Shown here: in pieces, positions 1-9,545 of the stretch
Numbering within the stretch: position 1 is the stretch's first letter
How the letters are laid out: the number at the start of each line of letters is the position of its first letter
Assembly: GCA_024275075.1 (NCBI GenBank)
Contig: JAJRZU010000050.1
Span: 1 to 50,090 of the forward strand
DNA from: Deltaproteobacteria bacterium
GTDB taxonomy: Bacteria > Desulfobacterota > JAJRXV01
DNA length: 50,090 nucleotides
Direction: 5' to 3'
The notes under the pieces: generated by a model
Told to the model about the DNA's origin: nothing
The model's database searches: none
Seen by the model: only the letters and a program-made list of their open reading frames with translations
Program-made: the position numbers and the translations under genes

Positions 1-1455
1 AGAGATAAACTTTATCTGCAACGGTAATATCTTCGTCGCTATACTTTTTGTGTTATTGACATATCTTTTGTAGCGGTTATGGTAATTCTGCTTATTGACC
101 TGCTCGTCGATCACAAGCCTGTTGAAATTCGGTGATGAGGCCTTCATTATCTCAGAATAATACTCTACGATGTCAGGAGAGAGCGCCATAGCCTTTCTAA
201 ACTCCATATCGGCTTCATCTAACTTGACGAGCTTCAAATAAAGCTTGTTCAGGTTATAGTGCGCAGTACCGTTTTTCGGGTCTAACTCTGACGCCAACCG
301 ATACAGCTTCTCGGCTTTAGCTGTCCTGTTAAGCGCTAAATATACATTGCCAAGGTTGATGTTCAGCTCATAAGAATCAGGGGCGGACTCCAGACCCTTG
401 AGGTAATAACTCTTTGCCCTCTTATAGTCGCCGCGCTTCTTACTTAAAAGGCCAAGGCTTAAAAGTATGTCCGAGTCGTCAGGGTGCTTGTTAAGCATCA
501 TCTCAAGGTTCTTTTCGGTCTCTAAGTACCATGTACCCTGATTCGCCCGGTATATGCTCTTCATCTCGCCGGTATTGACGAAAGTGTATATCCGAAGAGA
601 TGTAGTAACCAGAACCGGTAACAATAATATCAAAAGCGCGATAAAATAAAAGGTCTTCTTCTCTTTGATCGTACCATAGATGAAACCGATAAGGATAAGA
701 AAAATAAATTCCCAAAAGATACCAAAGCCTAAGAGAAGCGGCAGGAAGAAAAGAACGACAGTGTACAGCTTGACGATGTTTACATTAAGAGATTTCGGGA
801 AAACATCGGTGATATCATGCAAGAACAGCTTAAAATACTTAAGCGATATGATAATTGTATACACAAAAATAAACGCTATGATGATCGTTACAAAATAAAG
901 CAGGGTATTCGCTTTAAAGATTATGGAATCCATAAAGTTTCGCGACCTTACTTTCACGGCCTGTACATACGTGCTGATACCTTTTACTATGCTGTAATTG
1001 CTGAAATGAATGTCTGCCAATTCAAAATAGAACCGTGATATCTTTGGTGAGAGTGTGATCGCCTGCTCACTAAGCGTCACAGCTAACAGCGGTTCCCCCT
1101 GCTTGATGGCGCTGTTAGCCTCTATTACTAACGCGGAACTGAAATCTGTCAGGTTGGCTATTACGCTGTTAAGCATTATTTCTACGATCTCATTGATAAC
1201 TTCGTGAGCTTTCGTTATATTGCCATCATCAAGGAATCTCTTTCTTTTCAGCCACTTCTTCTCAAACTTGTTCTTGACCTGCTCTGACGTGATCAACGAT
1301 AAACGGGCAGGGGCCAGCGCTTCAGAAACAGCTTTGCTCTCATCCTTTGCGCTATCTTTGCCTTCTTTGGACTGGTCAGCAAAAATGACCGAAGCGAATA
1401 CTAAAAGAGCTAAAATCGCTGTAATAACACATGATATGATGAATTTATTTTTCAT
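1..1455 (-). CDS. TPR-repeat membrane protein, 3' end cut by window edge
   Basis: The reading frame is open from an ATG at 1455 down to base 1, about 485 codons, so the C-terminus lies outside the window. The N-terminus (MKNKFIISCV, then a hydrophobic stretch ending in FA-DQ) looks like a signal peptide or anchor. The middle holds about four hydrophobic spans, from LLYFVTIIIAFIFVYTII to FYFIALLILLLPVLVTT. The visible C-terminal part has about three TPR units (for example DSDILLSLGLLSKKRGDYKR and ELNINLGNVYLALNR with alternating Leu, Ala and Tyr). TPR modules usually scaffold protein complexes, here probably at the inner membrane. No enzymatic motif is visible. It follows the DUF1844 gene by 8 bp and has no clear Shine-Dalgarno of its own, suggesting coupled translation. 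Specific function unknown. Confidence 0.8.
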   Translation of the reverse strand, partial: MKNKFIISCVITAILALLVFASVIFADQSKEGKDSAKDESKAVSEALAPARLSLITSEQVKNKFEKKWLKRKRFLDDGNITKAHEVINEIVEIMLNSVIANLTDFSSALVIEANSAIKQGEPLLAVTLSEQAITLSPKISRFYFELADIHFSNYSIVKGISTYVQAVKVRSRNFMDSIIFKANTLLYFVTIIIAFIFVYTIIISLKYFKLFLHDITDVFPKSLNVNIVKLYTVVLFFLPLLLGFGIFWEFIFLILIGFIYGTIKEKKTFYFIALLILLLPVLVTTSLRIYTFVNTGEMKSIYRANQGTWYLETEKNLEMMLNKHPDDSDILLSLGLLSKKRGDYKRAKSYYLKGLESAPDSYELNINLGNVYLALNRTAKAEKLYRLASELDPKNGTAHYNLNKLYLKLVKLDEADMEFRKAMALSPDIVEYYSEIMKASSPNFNRLVIDEQVNKQNYHNRYKRYVNNTKSIATKILPLQIKFIS

Positions 1456-1463
1456 AGTCATAT

Positions 1464-1778
1464 TTACTTGAACTTTACCGCATCCAAATATTTCATCTTC
1501 AACTCAGAGCATAAAGACTGAATAAGCTCATCCTCATCTTTTGATAAATTACCCTTTGTCTTCTCTTTTAACATGTTAATAACATCGATCATATGTTTTG
1601 CCGTGCCAAGGTCTTTTTTCATCTCCTTGGTCAGCGGATCAGGTATCGCACCGATCGCCACTAATGCTGAAGAAGAAAGGGACAAAATAAATGCTGAAAA
1701 ATCTATCTTTACACTATGACCTTTGCGATGTGTTCCCGCCTCTTCTTTTTTCATCTCATCAGGATGGTTAAATTCCAT
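1464..1778 (-). CDS. DUF1844 family protein
   Basis: A 104-residue protein. Its core, FSAFILSLSSSALVAIGAIP followed by DPLTKEMKKDLGTAKHMIDV and a helical tail (MLKEKTKGNLSKDEDELIQS), matches my recollection of the DUF1844 family, small alpha-helical proteins common in Desulfobacterota, Acidobacteria and related groups. Their function is not known. The start is the ATG at 1778 because AAAGGAGGGGG sits about 8 bases upstream. A longer open frame reaches 1895, but that part runs through a dispersed repeat and is not protein-like. It is followed at once by the TPR membrane protein, so the two probably form one transcript. Confidence 0.8.
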   Translation of the reverse strand: MEFNHPDEMKKEEAGTHRKGHSVKIDFSAFILSLSSSALVAIGAIPDPLTKEMKKDLGTAKHMIDVINMLKEKTKGNLSKDEDELIQSLCSELKMKYLDAVKFK

Positions 1779-1810
1779 AAAAACACCCCCTCCTTTCCAT
1801 TCAAGGAAGA

Positions 1811-1886
1811 CGCCTGTTAAATGAACTTCCTCGCTGCAAGCTACGGGAAATCGAACCCACAGATAACAACAGGCGCGCATGTTGAA
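1811..1886 (+). repeat. Dispersed repeat family 1, copy A (shortened)
   Basis: Carries the family start TGAACT, one CGCTGCAAGCTACGGG hairpin motif, a CGAACCCACAG segment and the 3' AACAGGCGCGCATGTTGAA palindrome. It lacks the second hairpin present in the full-length copies. The repeat end (GCCTGTTAAA) also occurs just before its start, as if a second unit had abutted it. Confidence 0.7.
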
Positions 1887-1939
1887 AGCTAACACAAAAA
1901 ACTATGCTGTGCAAGTAAAATGTGCTGTTTTTTATTTTT

Positions 1940-1968
1940 TTGACAATTCAAATAAGCTGTGGTATTGG
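1940..1968 (+). promoter_or_regulatory. Candidate sigma-70 promoter for the MopE-type lipoprotein
   Basis: TTGACA at 1940-1945, a 17-base spacer and TATTGG at 1963-1968. The -35 box is perfect and the -10 box is weak. It lies about 145 bp before the start codon, with a family-1 repeat in the presumed leader. Confidence 0.4.
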
Positions 1969-1986
1969 TTGTATATAACCATCTAA

Positions 1987-2081
1987 TGAACTACTCCGTA
2001 GCAAGCTGACGGGGTACCCGGATTAACTCTCGTAGCAAGCTATGGAAATTAACCCGCAAAAAAACAGGCGAGCCTGTTAAA
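1987..2081 (+). repeat. Dispersed repeat family 1, copy B
   Basis: Near full length: TGAACT, then CCGTAGCAAGCTGACGG, then GGATTAACTCTCGTAGCAAG with a pairing GGAAATTAACCCG, then an A-run and ACAGGCGAGCCTGT. It ends about 20 bases before the ribosome binding site of the lipoprotein gene at 2111, in the same orientation as that gene. Confidence 0.8.
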
Positions 2082-2110
2082 CATCAAATATATTTAAAAG
2101 GAGATGAGAT

Positions 2111-3652
<1,542 letters not shown>

Positions 3653-3670
3653 CGCACGGGGAATACGCAC

Positions 3671-4066
3671 CTATTTCCGCTTATCCGTCTCATACGTCGG
3701 GTAGCGCCTGTACCAGCCGCCCTCCTCATAAATAAACGGGAACTGCGTACTGAACACACCGCTGTCGAGCGTAAAGAGAACGTCTACAGTCGCGTGAGTC
3801 GAGTCAGCAAACGTTATATTGACGATCGAAAAGTCGTTCAATTTCATATTGACATATCGTTTTTGCTGAGTCCTGAAACTCTCCTCGCTTATCAACTCCC
3901 GTGATTTCGGATTGATATATTTATACATGCCGCTGATATCATTCTTCACCCGCGCCGTGAAATACCCATCCACACTATCTCGCAACGCAGCCTGGTTCTT
4001 CACGCCGCAGGCAAGGATAAGAACCGCGAGCGCAAATGCCGCGACTGTCATAATTGCTTTATTCAT
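3671..4066 (-). CDS. Small lipoprotein with NTF2-like fold (predicted)
   Basis: A 131-residue protein. The N-terminal hydrophobic stretch ends in LILAC, a good lipobox with the acylated Cys at residue 20. The mature part (ALRDSVDGYFTARVKNDISG, then a region ending in YEEGGWYRRYP) has the helix-then-sheet pattern of NTF2-like or DUF4878-type lipoproteins, which often bind small ligands or assist envelope assembly. No catalytic motif is visible. Its ATG overlaps the end of the heptosyltransferase gene by 8 bp, so translation is probably coupled. The link to LPS or surface glycan work is inferred from this context only. Confidence 0.7.
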   Translation of the reverse strand: MNKAIMTVAAFALAVLILACGVKNQAALRDSVDGYFTARVKNDISGMYKYINPKSRELISEESFRTQQKRYVNMKLNDFSIVNITFADSTHATVDVLFTLDSGVFSTQFPFIYEEGGWYRRYPTYETDKRK

Positions 4067-5096
4067 TTTCCCTCCCTCCCCCTTGACGAAGGATATAATT
4101 AACCTTGTTAATGATTTCAGATTCCGCGATATCGTTCAGGCACCTGTAATCATACTTCACGCACTCCTTCTTACCGTGAAGCGAGCACGGACTGCAACTA
4201 TAGTTTTTTGTCAACACAATATCATCCCTACCGAGCGGGTAGAACCCGAAACCCTTGTCTGTCGGGCCGAACAGCGCGACCAACGGAGTTCCCACGGAGA
4301 CCGCGAGGTGCATCGGTGCGGAATCGTTCGTTACGAGGATGTCGCACTCCCTGATGACCGCCGCGCTCTGCTTTATCGTACCGTCAGTGAGTGTGAGGAC
4401 GCACTCCTTGTTCGTGATACCGGTCATGATATCGCTTATCTGGCGCTCATCCGCCTTCGACCCGATGAGAATAACGCGGGCGCCGGGATCATCGATCAGC
4501 ATATCGATAAGGTTCGCGAACTTCGCCGCCGGGTACCTCTTCGCTCTGTGCTTCGCTCCGGGACACACCGCCACCCTTACGGCCGCGTCACTCATCCCGC
4601 CCTTCACCAGAAGATCCTTCGCGAATGACAGATCATCGTCAGAGAGGCTGATGTACGGCAACGGGTCGGCGGAACCGATACCCAGAGACGCTAACGCGCT
4701 CAGGTACCTGTCAACGGTGTGGGGCATATTTTTGAATCGTATCTTGAACGCGGTGAGCAGCCGCCTTTTCATGGCGCCCTTCTTGTAAGCGAGCTTCCTG
4801 CCCGCCTTTACAAATAGCAGGATGAGGCGGCTCCTTATGTTCCGGTGCAGATCGATCACGATGCTGTAATCGTTCTTGTTCAGCTCCTTACAGAGTTTCA
4901 GGACACCACTCTTTGCGCTGTCGAACCCGATCACCCCGTCAACGAACGGCGACCCCTCGAAGATCTCGGAAAATTCCTTCTTGACAAGCACATCTATGCG
5001 CGCGCCGCCGAATTTTTCTCTCAACGCCCTCATGACAGGTGTCGTCAGTATAACGTCACCTATCGAGCTGAACCTTATCACCAGTATCCGTTCCAT
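4059..5096 (-). CDS. Glycosyltransferase family 9 (ADP-heptose:LPS heptosyltransferase type)
   Basis: About 345 residues, the usual GT9 length. The N-terminus ERILVIRFSSIGDVILTTPV is the family signature for the acceptor-side Rossmann domain. The C-terminal half has CPGAKHRAKRYP (nucleotide-sugar phosphate contact), ILIGSKADE, and VTNDSAPMHLAVSVGTPLVA followed by LFGPT, the classic WaaC/WaaF motif. Such enzymes transfer heptose to the lipid A-core on the cytoplasmic face of the inner membrane. WaaF- versus WaaQ-like specificity cannot be decided. I chose ATG 5096; a TTG sits one codon upstream. The 3' end overlaps a lipoprotein gene and a GT4 gene lies upstream on the same strand. Confidence 0.88.
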   Translation of the reverse strand: MERILVIRFSSIGDVILTTPVMRALREKFGGARIDVLVKKEFSEIFEGSPFVDGVIGFDSAKSGVLKLCKELNKNDYSIVIDLHRNIRSRLILLFVKAGRKLAYKKGAMKRRLLTAFKIRFKNMPHTVDRYLSALASLGIGSADPLPYISLSDDDLSFAKDLLVKGGMSDAAVRVAVCPGAKHRAKRYPAAKFANLIDMLIDDPGARVILIGSKADERQISDIMTGITNKECVLTLTDGTIKQSAAVIRECDILVTNDSAPMHLAVSVGTPLVALFGPTDKGFGFYPLGRDDIVLTKNYSCSPCSLHGKKECVKYDYRCLNDIAESEIINKVNYILRQGGGRENE

Positions 5097-5225
5097 CAAT
5101 CAAGCAGCGCCTTGTAATACTAATTTGTAGTTAAACAAGTAAATCAGATTAGTATAGAGTTTTATTTTGGGAAAACCCTTCTGAAGAACGGTTCTTCCCC
5201 AAACTCCTTTCCCAAGCTTAACTAT

Positions 5226-5290
5226 TAAAAAGTTTTTGAGGAGAGTTTGAGAACCGCTTTTTTCAAAAAGGGGTTCTCAAAAAACTTTTA
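5226..5290 (-). terminator. Possible intrinsic terminator between the two glycosyltransferase genes
   Basis: The inner arms TTTGAGAACC (5246-5255) and GGTTCTCAAA (5272-5281) pair perfectly, and the outer AGTTTTTGAG at 5231-5240 can pair with the CTCAAAAAACT around 5276-5286. On the minus strand the structure is followed by CTTTTTAAT. It would end transcription from the GT4 gene. A separate perfect palindrome GAAGAACGGTTCTTC lies at 5183-5197. Competing folds make the call uncertain. Confidence 0.4.
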
Positions 5291-5302
5291 CATTAACTTA
5301 TA

Positions 5303-6418
5303 TTACTCGTTTGACCGCAATTTAGTATATACATTAAAAGTCTTTTTTGCGGTAATGCGATAATCGAAATTGTCACAGACGAACCGGTATGCGTTTTGTG
5401 CGTATTTCTCCGCCGTTTCCGGCGCCGCGAATACGTCTTTGATCGCCTCTTTCAGCTTCTCTGGCCGCTTCCGCTCCACCAAACGGCCGGTATCCCCGTC
5501 CTTGACGATCTCCGGGATCCCGCCGGCATCGGTCGCCACGACCGGTGTCCTCATTATCATCGCGTCGAGGATGGCGGTACACAGCCCCTCGAGATGCGAT
5601 GATATCACAAAAACGTCGAACAGTTTGTAAAAATCGGCGATATCCGTCCGAAAACCAGGGAATATTACGCTCTTACCGATACCAAGGCCGGCGGCCTGCT
5701 TCTTCAGGGCGGACTCGAGCTCACCGTGACCGACAATGAAGAGCTTCACGTTATCGACCTCTTTCATTAGGCCGGCAAACGCTTCTATCAGGTATTTCTG
5801 CCCCTTATGGTCAGCGAAGTGCGCGATATTACCGACGATGCGCTCACTGCCGGTGAGATTGAACTCCTTCAACAAGGGCGCCTTTGACGCGGCGGGGAAT
5901 TTATCAGGATCGACACCAGAATGCACCGTCTCGATGCTACCATCTGGTACGCCGCAGTCCACCATCACACCCTTTATCGCGTTAGACACCGATATATACT
6001 TATCGGGTAGCTTATACTTCAACTTGTTCATCAGGTTCCGTTTCAGGCGGAAATCGACGCGGCGCGACACGACAACCTTCACGCGGCGCTTACAAAATAA
6101 CGCCGCGATCACAGCCATTGAATGAGCGTGTGAAGTATGGGCATGAACAATATCGGCGCTTATCTCACCGATGATACGGGAGATGTGAAACGCGCTTATT
6201 ATGTCCAGTTCGCCGCGCATATTGACCTCATGAAAGGTGATACCCTCTGTATGAAGCGCCCTGGACAGTTCGCTGCCCGGCTGGCATACGACGACGGGTA
6301 CGCTACCCATCTCCTTCAGCGCGCGCACCAGGTAAAGGAGCTGCTGCTCCCCGCCGCGCCACGTTCTCTGGGTATCGATATGCAATGATATGATACGGTT
6401 CCCCATCGGGTTTCCCAT
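5303..6418 (-). CDS. Glycosyltransferase family 4
   Basis: A 371-residue GT-B enzyme. The N-terminal domain has DTQRTWRGGEQQLLYLVRAL (the acceptor-side glycine loop) and VHAHTSHAHSMAVIAALF. The C-terminal domain has NIAHFADHKGQKYLIEAF, IVGHGELESALKK and the nucleotide-sugar binding segment EGLCTAILDAMIMRTPVVAT followed by GGIPEIV, which carries the family E-x7-E pattern. It would build a surface polysaccharide or LPS on the cytoplasmic side; the sugar is unknown. A second ATG lies four codons inside. A good promoter (6454-6482) lies just upstream. Confidence 0.88.
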   Translation of the reverse strand: MGNPMGNRIISLHIDTQRTWRGGEQQLLYLVRALKEMGSVPVVVCQPGSELSRALHTEGITFHEVNMRGELDIISAFHISRIIGEISADIVHAHTSHAHSMAVIAALFCKRRVKVVVSRRVDFRLKRNLMNKLKYKLPDKYISVSNAIKGVMVDCGVPDGSIETVHSGVDPDKFPAASKAPLLKEFNLTGSERIVGNIAHFADHKGQKYLIEAFAGLMKEVDNVKLFIVGHGELESALKKQAAGLGIGKSVIFPGFRTDIADFYKLFDVFVISSHLEGLCTAILDAMIMRTPVVATDAGGIPEIVKDGDTGRLVERKRPEKLKEAIKDVFAAPETAEKYAQNAYRFVCDNFDYRITAKKTFNVYTKLRSNE

Positions 6419-6453
6419 GTAACAAGTCTCTTTTATTAATCTAACGCGGTAAA

Positions 6454-6482
6454 ATGATACTCAACGGACGGCAAATAGTCAA
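6454..6482 (-). promoter_or_regulatory. Sigma-70-type promoter for the GT4 gene
   Basis: On the minus strand TTGACT (6482-6477), a 17-base spacer and TATCAT (6459-6454), five of six matches in each box. It lies 36 bp before the GT4 start. Confidence 0.6.
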
Positions 6483-6565
6483 GCGTAAAAGAAGCCATCA
6501 TTGATGGTTTTTCAGGAGGGGCTTTGATCTGTTGTCAAAAAATCACTGCCGCGAATGGCAGCTAC

Positions 6566-6784
6566 AGGGCATGTTCCCCAATGCAATAAAGGGGTGCAGC
6601 CACACTTCTTTGCACGCGAGCTCTTTTGGAAAGAATGCATTTTTTGCCCATACGACAAGCGCCCTAATAGATCGTTACGTTTTGCCCCATTCGCTTCTGT
6701 TGCCGGTGCCCCATTTTTTCAATAATTTACAAACGTTACTTTTTTGAAACAGGTCTATTTTTCTATTTGGCAACAGTCCCTTTA
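6566..6784 (+). repeat. Dispersed repeat family 2, copy C (divergent, with internal extra sequence)
   Basis: It begins with AGGGCATGTTCCCCAATGC and ends with TTTTTCTATTTGGCAACAGT followed by CCCTTTA, as the family does. The centre has GCCCCATTCGCTTCTGTTGC in place of the usual CCCCTTCGCCTCCGTTGTC. About 100 bp of extra sequence separates the ends compared with copies A and B. Confidence 0.55.
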
Positions 6785-6906
6785 TAGGGTAAAATCATAT
6801 AGGTCTCATTTTTTACCTTATTCAATGGCCTGTGCCTGTAAAGACAGCCTTATCACCTTTGATAAAGTAAATTTCAAACTAAATTAAATAAAAAGCATTA
6901 AACTGC

Positions 6907-6935
6907 TTGCATTCATTTAATTTTCATAGTAAAAT
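6907..6935 (+). promoter_or_regulatory. Candidate promoter for the HAMP-cytochrome cluster
   Basis: TTGCAT at 6907-6912, a 17-base spacer and TAAAAT at 6930-6935. This would give a leader of about 310 bases containing repeat family 1 copy C. Confidence 0.4.
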
Positions 6936-7143
6936 TAATACTTAAATGTTTTTATCATTCAACTTTTGTACTTTATAAGTGAGTCTGAGCGGCCGCTTGG
7001 TTTTATTATTGTTTTTTTATCGCCGCTAACTGTAGAGACATTTTGTACGTAAAAGCCGCGTTTAGAGACTAAGCAGTAATTACAAGTTGTTATGCTTGGC
7101 GGATTATTGAAATATTGATTTATCCATGATTTTTTAACCGTAA

Positions 7144-7243
7144 TGAACTGCTTTGCGGCAAGCTGTCGGAGTATCTGGTTTAAATCTCGTAGCAAGCTAC
7201 GGAGAATTAAACCCGCTGAAAAAAAACAGGTTAGCCTGTTAAA
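7144..7243 (+). repeat. Dispersed repeat family 1, copy C (best preserved)
   Basis: The 100-bp unit has three potential hairpins: GCGGCAAGCTGTCGG; then GGTTTAA (7177-7183) pairing with TTAAACC (7207-7213) around GTAGCAAGCTAC; then ACAGGTTAGCCTGT. Its last bases (AAA) run directly into GGGGGG, the ribosome binding site of the gene at 7255. Confidence 0.8.
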
Positions 7244-7254
7244 GGGGGGAATTC

Positions 7255-7866
7255 ATGTCAAAAGGTAGGCCAAGTTTCTTCAGACGGACTTTCCTTATCG
7301 AGAGATCCTATCAGATAAAATTCATCTTAAAGATCGTTTCTTTTGTCGCCTTTGCCACGATCATCACCGGTGTCGTCACATATTTCCTCACCAATGAAGA
7401 GCTCGAGCGGAGCTTTTACAGCATACATTACCAGATAAAGAACGTCTGGCAGATACTCTTGCCCGCGGTCGTAATAATCAGTTTCATAACGACCGCCATC
7501 GTCGCTTTTTTCACTACATTTATTTCGCTGTATGAGTCCCATAAGATAGGCGGCCCTTTGTTCCGGTTTAAAAAGAGCCTGAAGGAGATCGGTACTGGTG
7601 ATCTAAGCGTTGTGACTAAGCTGCGGGCGAGTGACGAGCTGCAAGAGCTGACCGACAACATCAATACGATGACTGCGAACTTGAAGGAGAAAGTAATTAG
7701 AATCGATAAAGATTATGATGCGTTAAAAGAGCAGGCGAACGTAATGAACGAGAGTTTTTCTTCAAAAAGCGGCTTAGGTGACAAGGATAAGGAGCTTTTG
7801 CGGGTACTTAATAAGAGAATAAACGAACTGGGGGAGGACATACACCAGTTTAAATTTGAAGGATAA
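7255..7866 (+). CDS. Membrane protein with two TM segments and a HAMP domain, no output domain
   Basis: A 203-residue protein. TM1 is at about residues 22-45 (FILKIVSFVAFATIITGVVT) and TM2 at about 67-92 (ILLPAVVIISFITTAIVAFF), with only a short periplasmic loop between them. A HAMP linker follows (HKIGGPLFRFKKSLKEIGTG, then DLSVVTKLRASDELQELTDN), then a coiled-coil tail. There is no kinase, cyclase or MCP signalling domain, so it would act by pairing with another protein or as a structural partner. It lies 6 bp before the multiheme cytochrome gene, which suggests a joint membrane complex. The start ATG follows AAAGGGGGGAATTC. HAMP and TM assignment is firm; the role is inferred. Confidence 0.85.
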   Translation: MSKGRPSFFRRTFLIERSYQIKFILKIVSFVAFATIITGVVTYFLTNEELERSFYSIHYQIKNVWQILLPAVVIISFITTAIVAFFTTFISLYESHKIGGPLFRFKKSLKEIGTGDLSVVTKLRASDELQELTDNINTMTANLKEKVIRIDKDYDALKEQANVMNESFSSKSGLGDKDKELLRVLNKRINELGEDIHQFKFEG

Positions 7867-7872
7867 TGTCAA

Positions 7873-9525
7873 TTGAAAGAGATTCGCGTATCAAAATCAC
7901 TAATAGTCTTACTGATTATCCTTGGTATTTGGTTAGGGGTGTTTTCCATTGTGCCGCTCTTTTTTGTAAAGCCGCCGCCGGATCCTCATATCGCGGCATT
8001 TGCGGATAAATGCGTGATCTGCCACAAAGAGGAACCCAAGGCTTTGAAAACCGCCGAGGAGAAGAAGAAGGAAGCCGCAGCTAAGGCTGAGGAGAAGAAG
8101 AAAAAGAAGAAGCGAAAGATAGATTTCAAGAAGAAGAAGGAGTACAAAGTCTCTTTGTTCAATAAAGACGTAGTAAGCCTTTGCGTTGGATGTCACCAGG
8201 AGATGGACAGCGACACATTGCATCCTCTGGATATCAAGCCGACCCAGTCCAATGGCAGCAAGCTCCCGTTTGATTCGGATGGGACGTTGACCTGCATTAC
8301 GTGCCACTACCCGCATGGCAGTAACTATTCTGCCGAGCAGTACGTTGGGCGGACTTCATTGGCAAAGCTGATATCAGTATTCTTAAAGAAAAAGTATTAT
8401 AAAACTTATTATCTGCGCATGAAAGTAGTGAAGGGTGAGTTGTGCAATGAATGTCATGAGATCAAGGAGCTCGCCACAAAGAAGCGGCATCTTGAGCTAA
8501 AGTACACTAAAGAGGATTACATCGGTTCTGAAAAGTGTGGCGACTGTCACTTAGAAAAGTATGAGGCATGGAAGAAGACCCCGCACGCGCGAATGATCAG
8601 GAACCCGCAGACAGATAAGACAGCTATTATCGCCGATTTTTCAAATTCGCCGCCATTTCGGATAGATGAGGTAAAATATACTATCGGTAATCACTGGACG
8701 CAGCGTTTCATCAGTGAGCGAAAAGGGAAATTATATGTCCGCTCGCCCATCTGGTCGATCCAGGAGGAGAAGTGGAATACCAAATACTGGAAGGATATGG
8801 CATGGTTGAAATATTGTGCGGGGTGTCACACGACAGGTTACAGCCCCGTCGGCGGCGGCGAGTACTCAGAGGTGGGGATTTCGTGTGAGGCGTGCCACGG
8901 GCCGGGCAAAAAGCACGCGCTGACTGAGGATCCGGCTCTTATCGTCAACCCGCAGAAGCTGTATGACGACCCGAAGACAAGGAGCAGGAAGGATATGATC
9001 TGCGAAGGGTGCCACACGACCGGACACGACCCGACCGGTGAGTTTAAGTTCCCTGTCGGTTTCCTGCCCGGGGAGAACCTGCAGGATTACTACATAGGAC
9101 TTCTACCGAAGCCCGGTCAGGACGACTCGACCTTTAGAGGTGATAATAGTTATGAGGACAGGCATAACCAGTTTATGTTTGTTCAAAAGTCATTCTTTAA
9201 AGCTCAAGGTATAACTTGCGATATATGCAAGAACTTCAGGGCGCAAAAGATGGAGGAGAATGAAGGTGGGAAGAAGAAGGAGTTCCTGACGCCGTCGGAA
9301 TTTTGCATGACGTGCCACCAAAGGGATCTTAAGAGGACTGACCTTCACATTGCTCACCTGATAGATGAAGTCAACTGCCATGACTGCCACCAACCAGAGC
9401 TGGCACCGGATAAAAAGCGCTACAGTATACATGACCATAAGTTCATGTTCCTGGCGCCTAAATATAAGACTGCGTTTGCAGTGAAGGAAAGCTGTGATCA
9501 TTGCCATAAAGGTAAACAACTATAA
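7873..9525 (+). CDS. Membrane-anchored multiheme cytochrome c (11 CXXCH plus one CXXCK)
   Basis: A 550-residue protein with an uncleaved-looking N-terminal anchor (residues 9-32). CXXCH motifs begin at Cys 47, 104, 141, 191, 222, 315, 338, 377, 478, 502 and 541. A twelfth, CDICK, is at 449-453. The centre (YIGSEKCGDCHLEKYEAWKK, then WLKYCAGCHTTGY and ISCEACHGPGKKHA) matches the cytochrome c554-like families. Between hemes 1 and 2 lies a very basic low-complexity stretch (residues 60-90, mostly Lys, Glu and Ala). It is probably a periplasmic, membrane-tethered electron carrier or reductase. A Lys-ligated heme (CXXCK) is known as the catalytic site in NrfA nitrite reductases, but the rest is not NrfA-like. 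The TTG start follows the HAMP gene; TlpA-like thioredoxins follow and may serve heme attachment. Confidence 0.9.
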   Translation: MKEIRVSKSLIVLLIILGIWLGVFSIVPLFFVKPPPDPHIAAFADKCVICHKEEPKALKTAEEKKKEAAAKAEEKKKKKKRKIDFKKKKEYKVSLFNKDVVSLCVGCHQEMDSDTLHPLDIKPTQSNGSKLPFDSDGTLTCITCHYPHGSNYSAEQYVGRTSLAKLISVFLKKKYYKTYYLRMKVVKGELCNECHEIKELATKKRHLELKYTKEDYIGSEKCGDCHLEKYEAWKKTPHARMIRNPQTDKTAIIADFSNSPPFRIDEVKYTIGNHWTQRFISERKGKLYVRSPIWSIQEEKWNTKYWKDMAWLKYCAGCHTTGYSPVGGGEYSEVGISCEACHGPGKKHALTEDPALIVNPQKLYDDPKTRSRKDMICEGCHTTGHDPTGEFKFPVGFLPGENLQDYYIGLLPKPGQDDSTFRGDNSYEDRHNQFMFVQKSFFKAQGITCDICKNFRAQKMEENEGGKKKEFLTPSEFCMTCHQRDLKRTDLHIAHLIDEVNCHDCHQPELAPDKKRYSIHDHKFMFLAPKYKTAFAVKESCDHCHKGKQL

Positions 9526-9545
9526 AAGAAAAGGGGGATTTTATT

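Larger units (their letters stand above)
1779..2110. other. Divergent intergenic region with two family-1 repeats
   Basis: This 332-bp gap separates the minus-strand DUF1844 gene from the plus-strand MopE-type lipoprotein. It contains two copies of dispersed repeat family 1, both in plus orientation, an AT-rich stretch between them and a candidate promoter at 1940-1968. I see no coding sequence here. Confidence 0.7.
6419..7254. other. Long non-coding region with repeats and two promoters
   Basis: This 836-bp gap separates divergent genes. It holds a minus-strand promoter at 6454-6482, an enlarged copy of repeat family 2 (6566-6784), a candidate plus-strand promoter (6907-6935) and a full copy of repeat family 1 (7144-7243). 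Short open frames here (6532-6747 plus, 6959-7195 minus) show no recognisable protein and overlap the repeats. I do not call them genes. Confidence 0.7.

Noticed and set aside
1779-1895. N-terminal extension of the DUF1844 protein
   Set aside because: It reads through a repeat copy; the AAAGGAGGGGG site fixes the start at 1778.
6959-7195. A 78-codon minus-strand frame containing CNYC
   Set aside because: Part of it is antisense to repeat family 1, there is no ribosome site and no family resemblance.
7873-9525. Cytochrome as a nitrite reductase NrfA
   Set aside because: Only the CXXCK motif is shared; heme number, order and the c554-like core differ.
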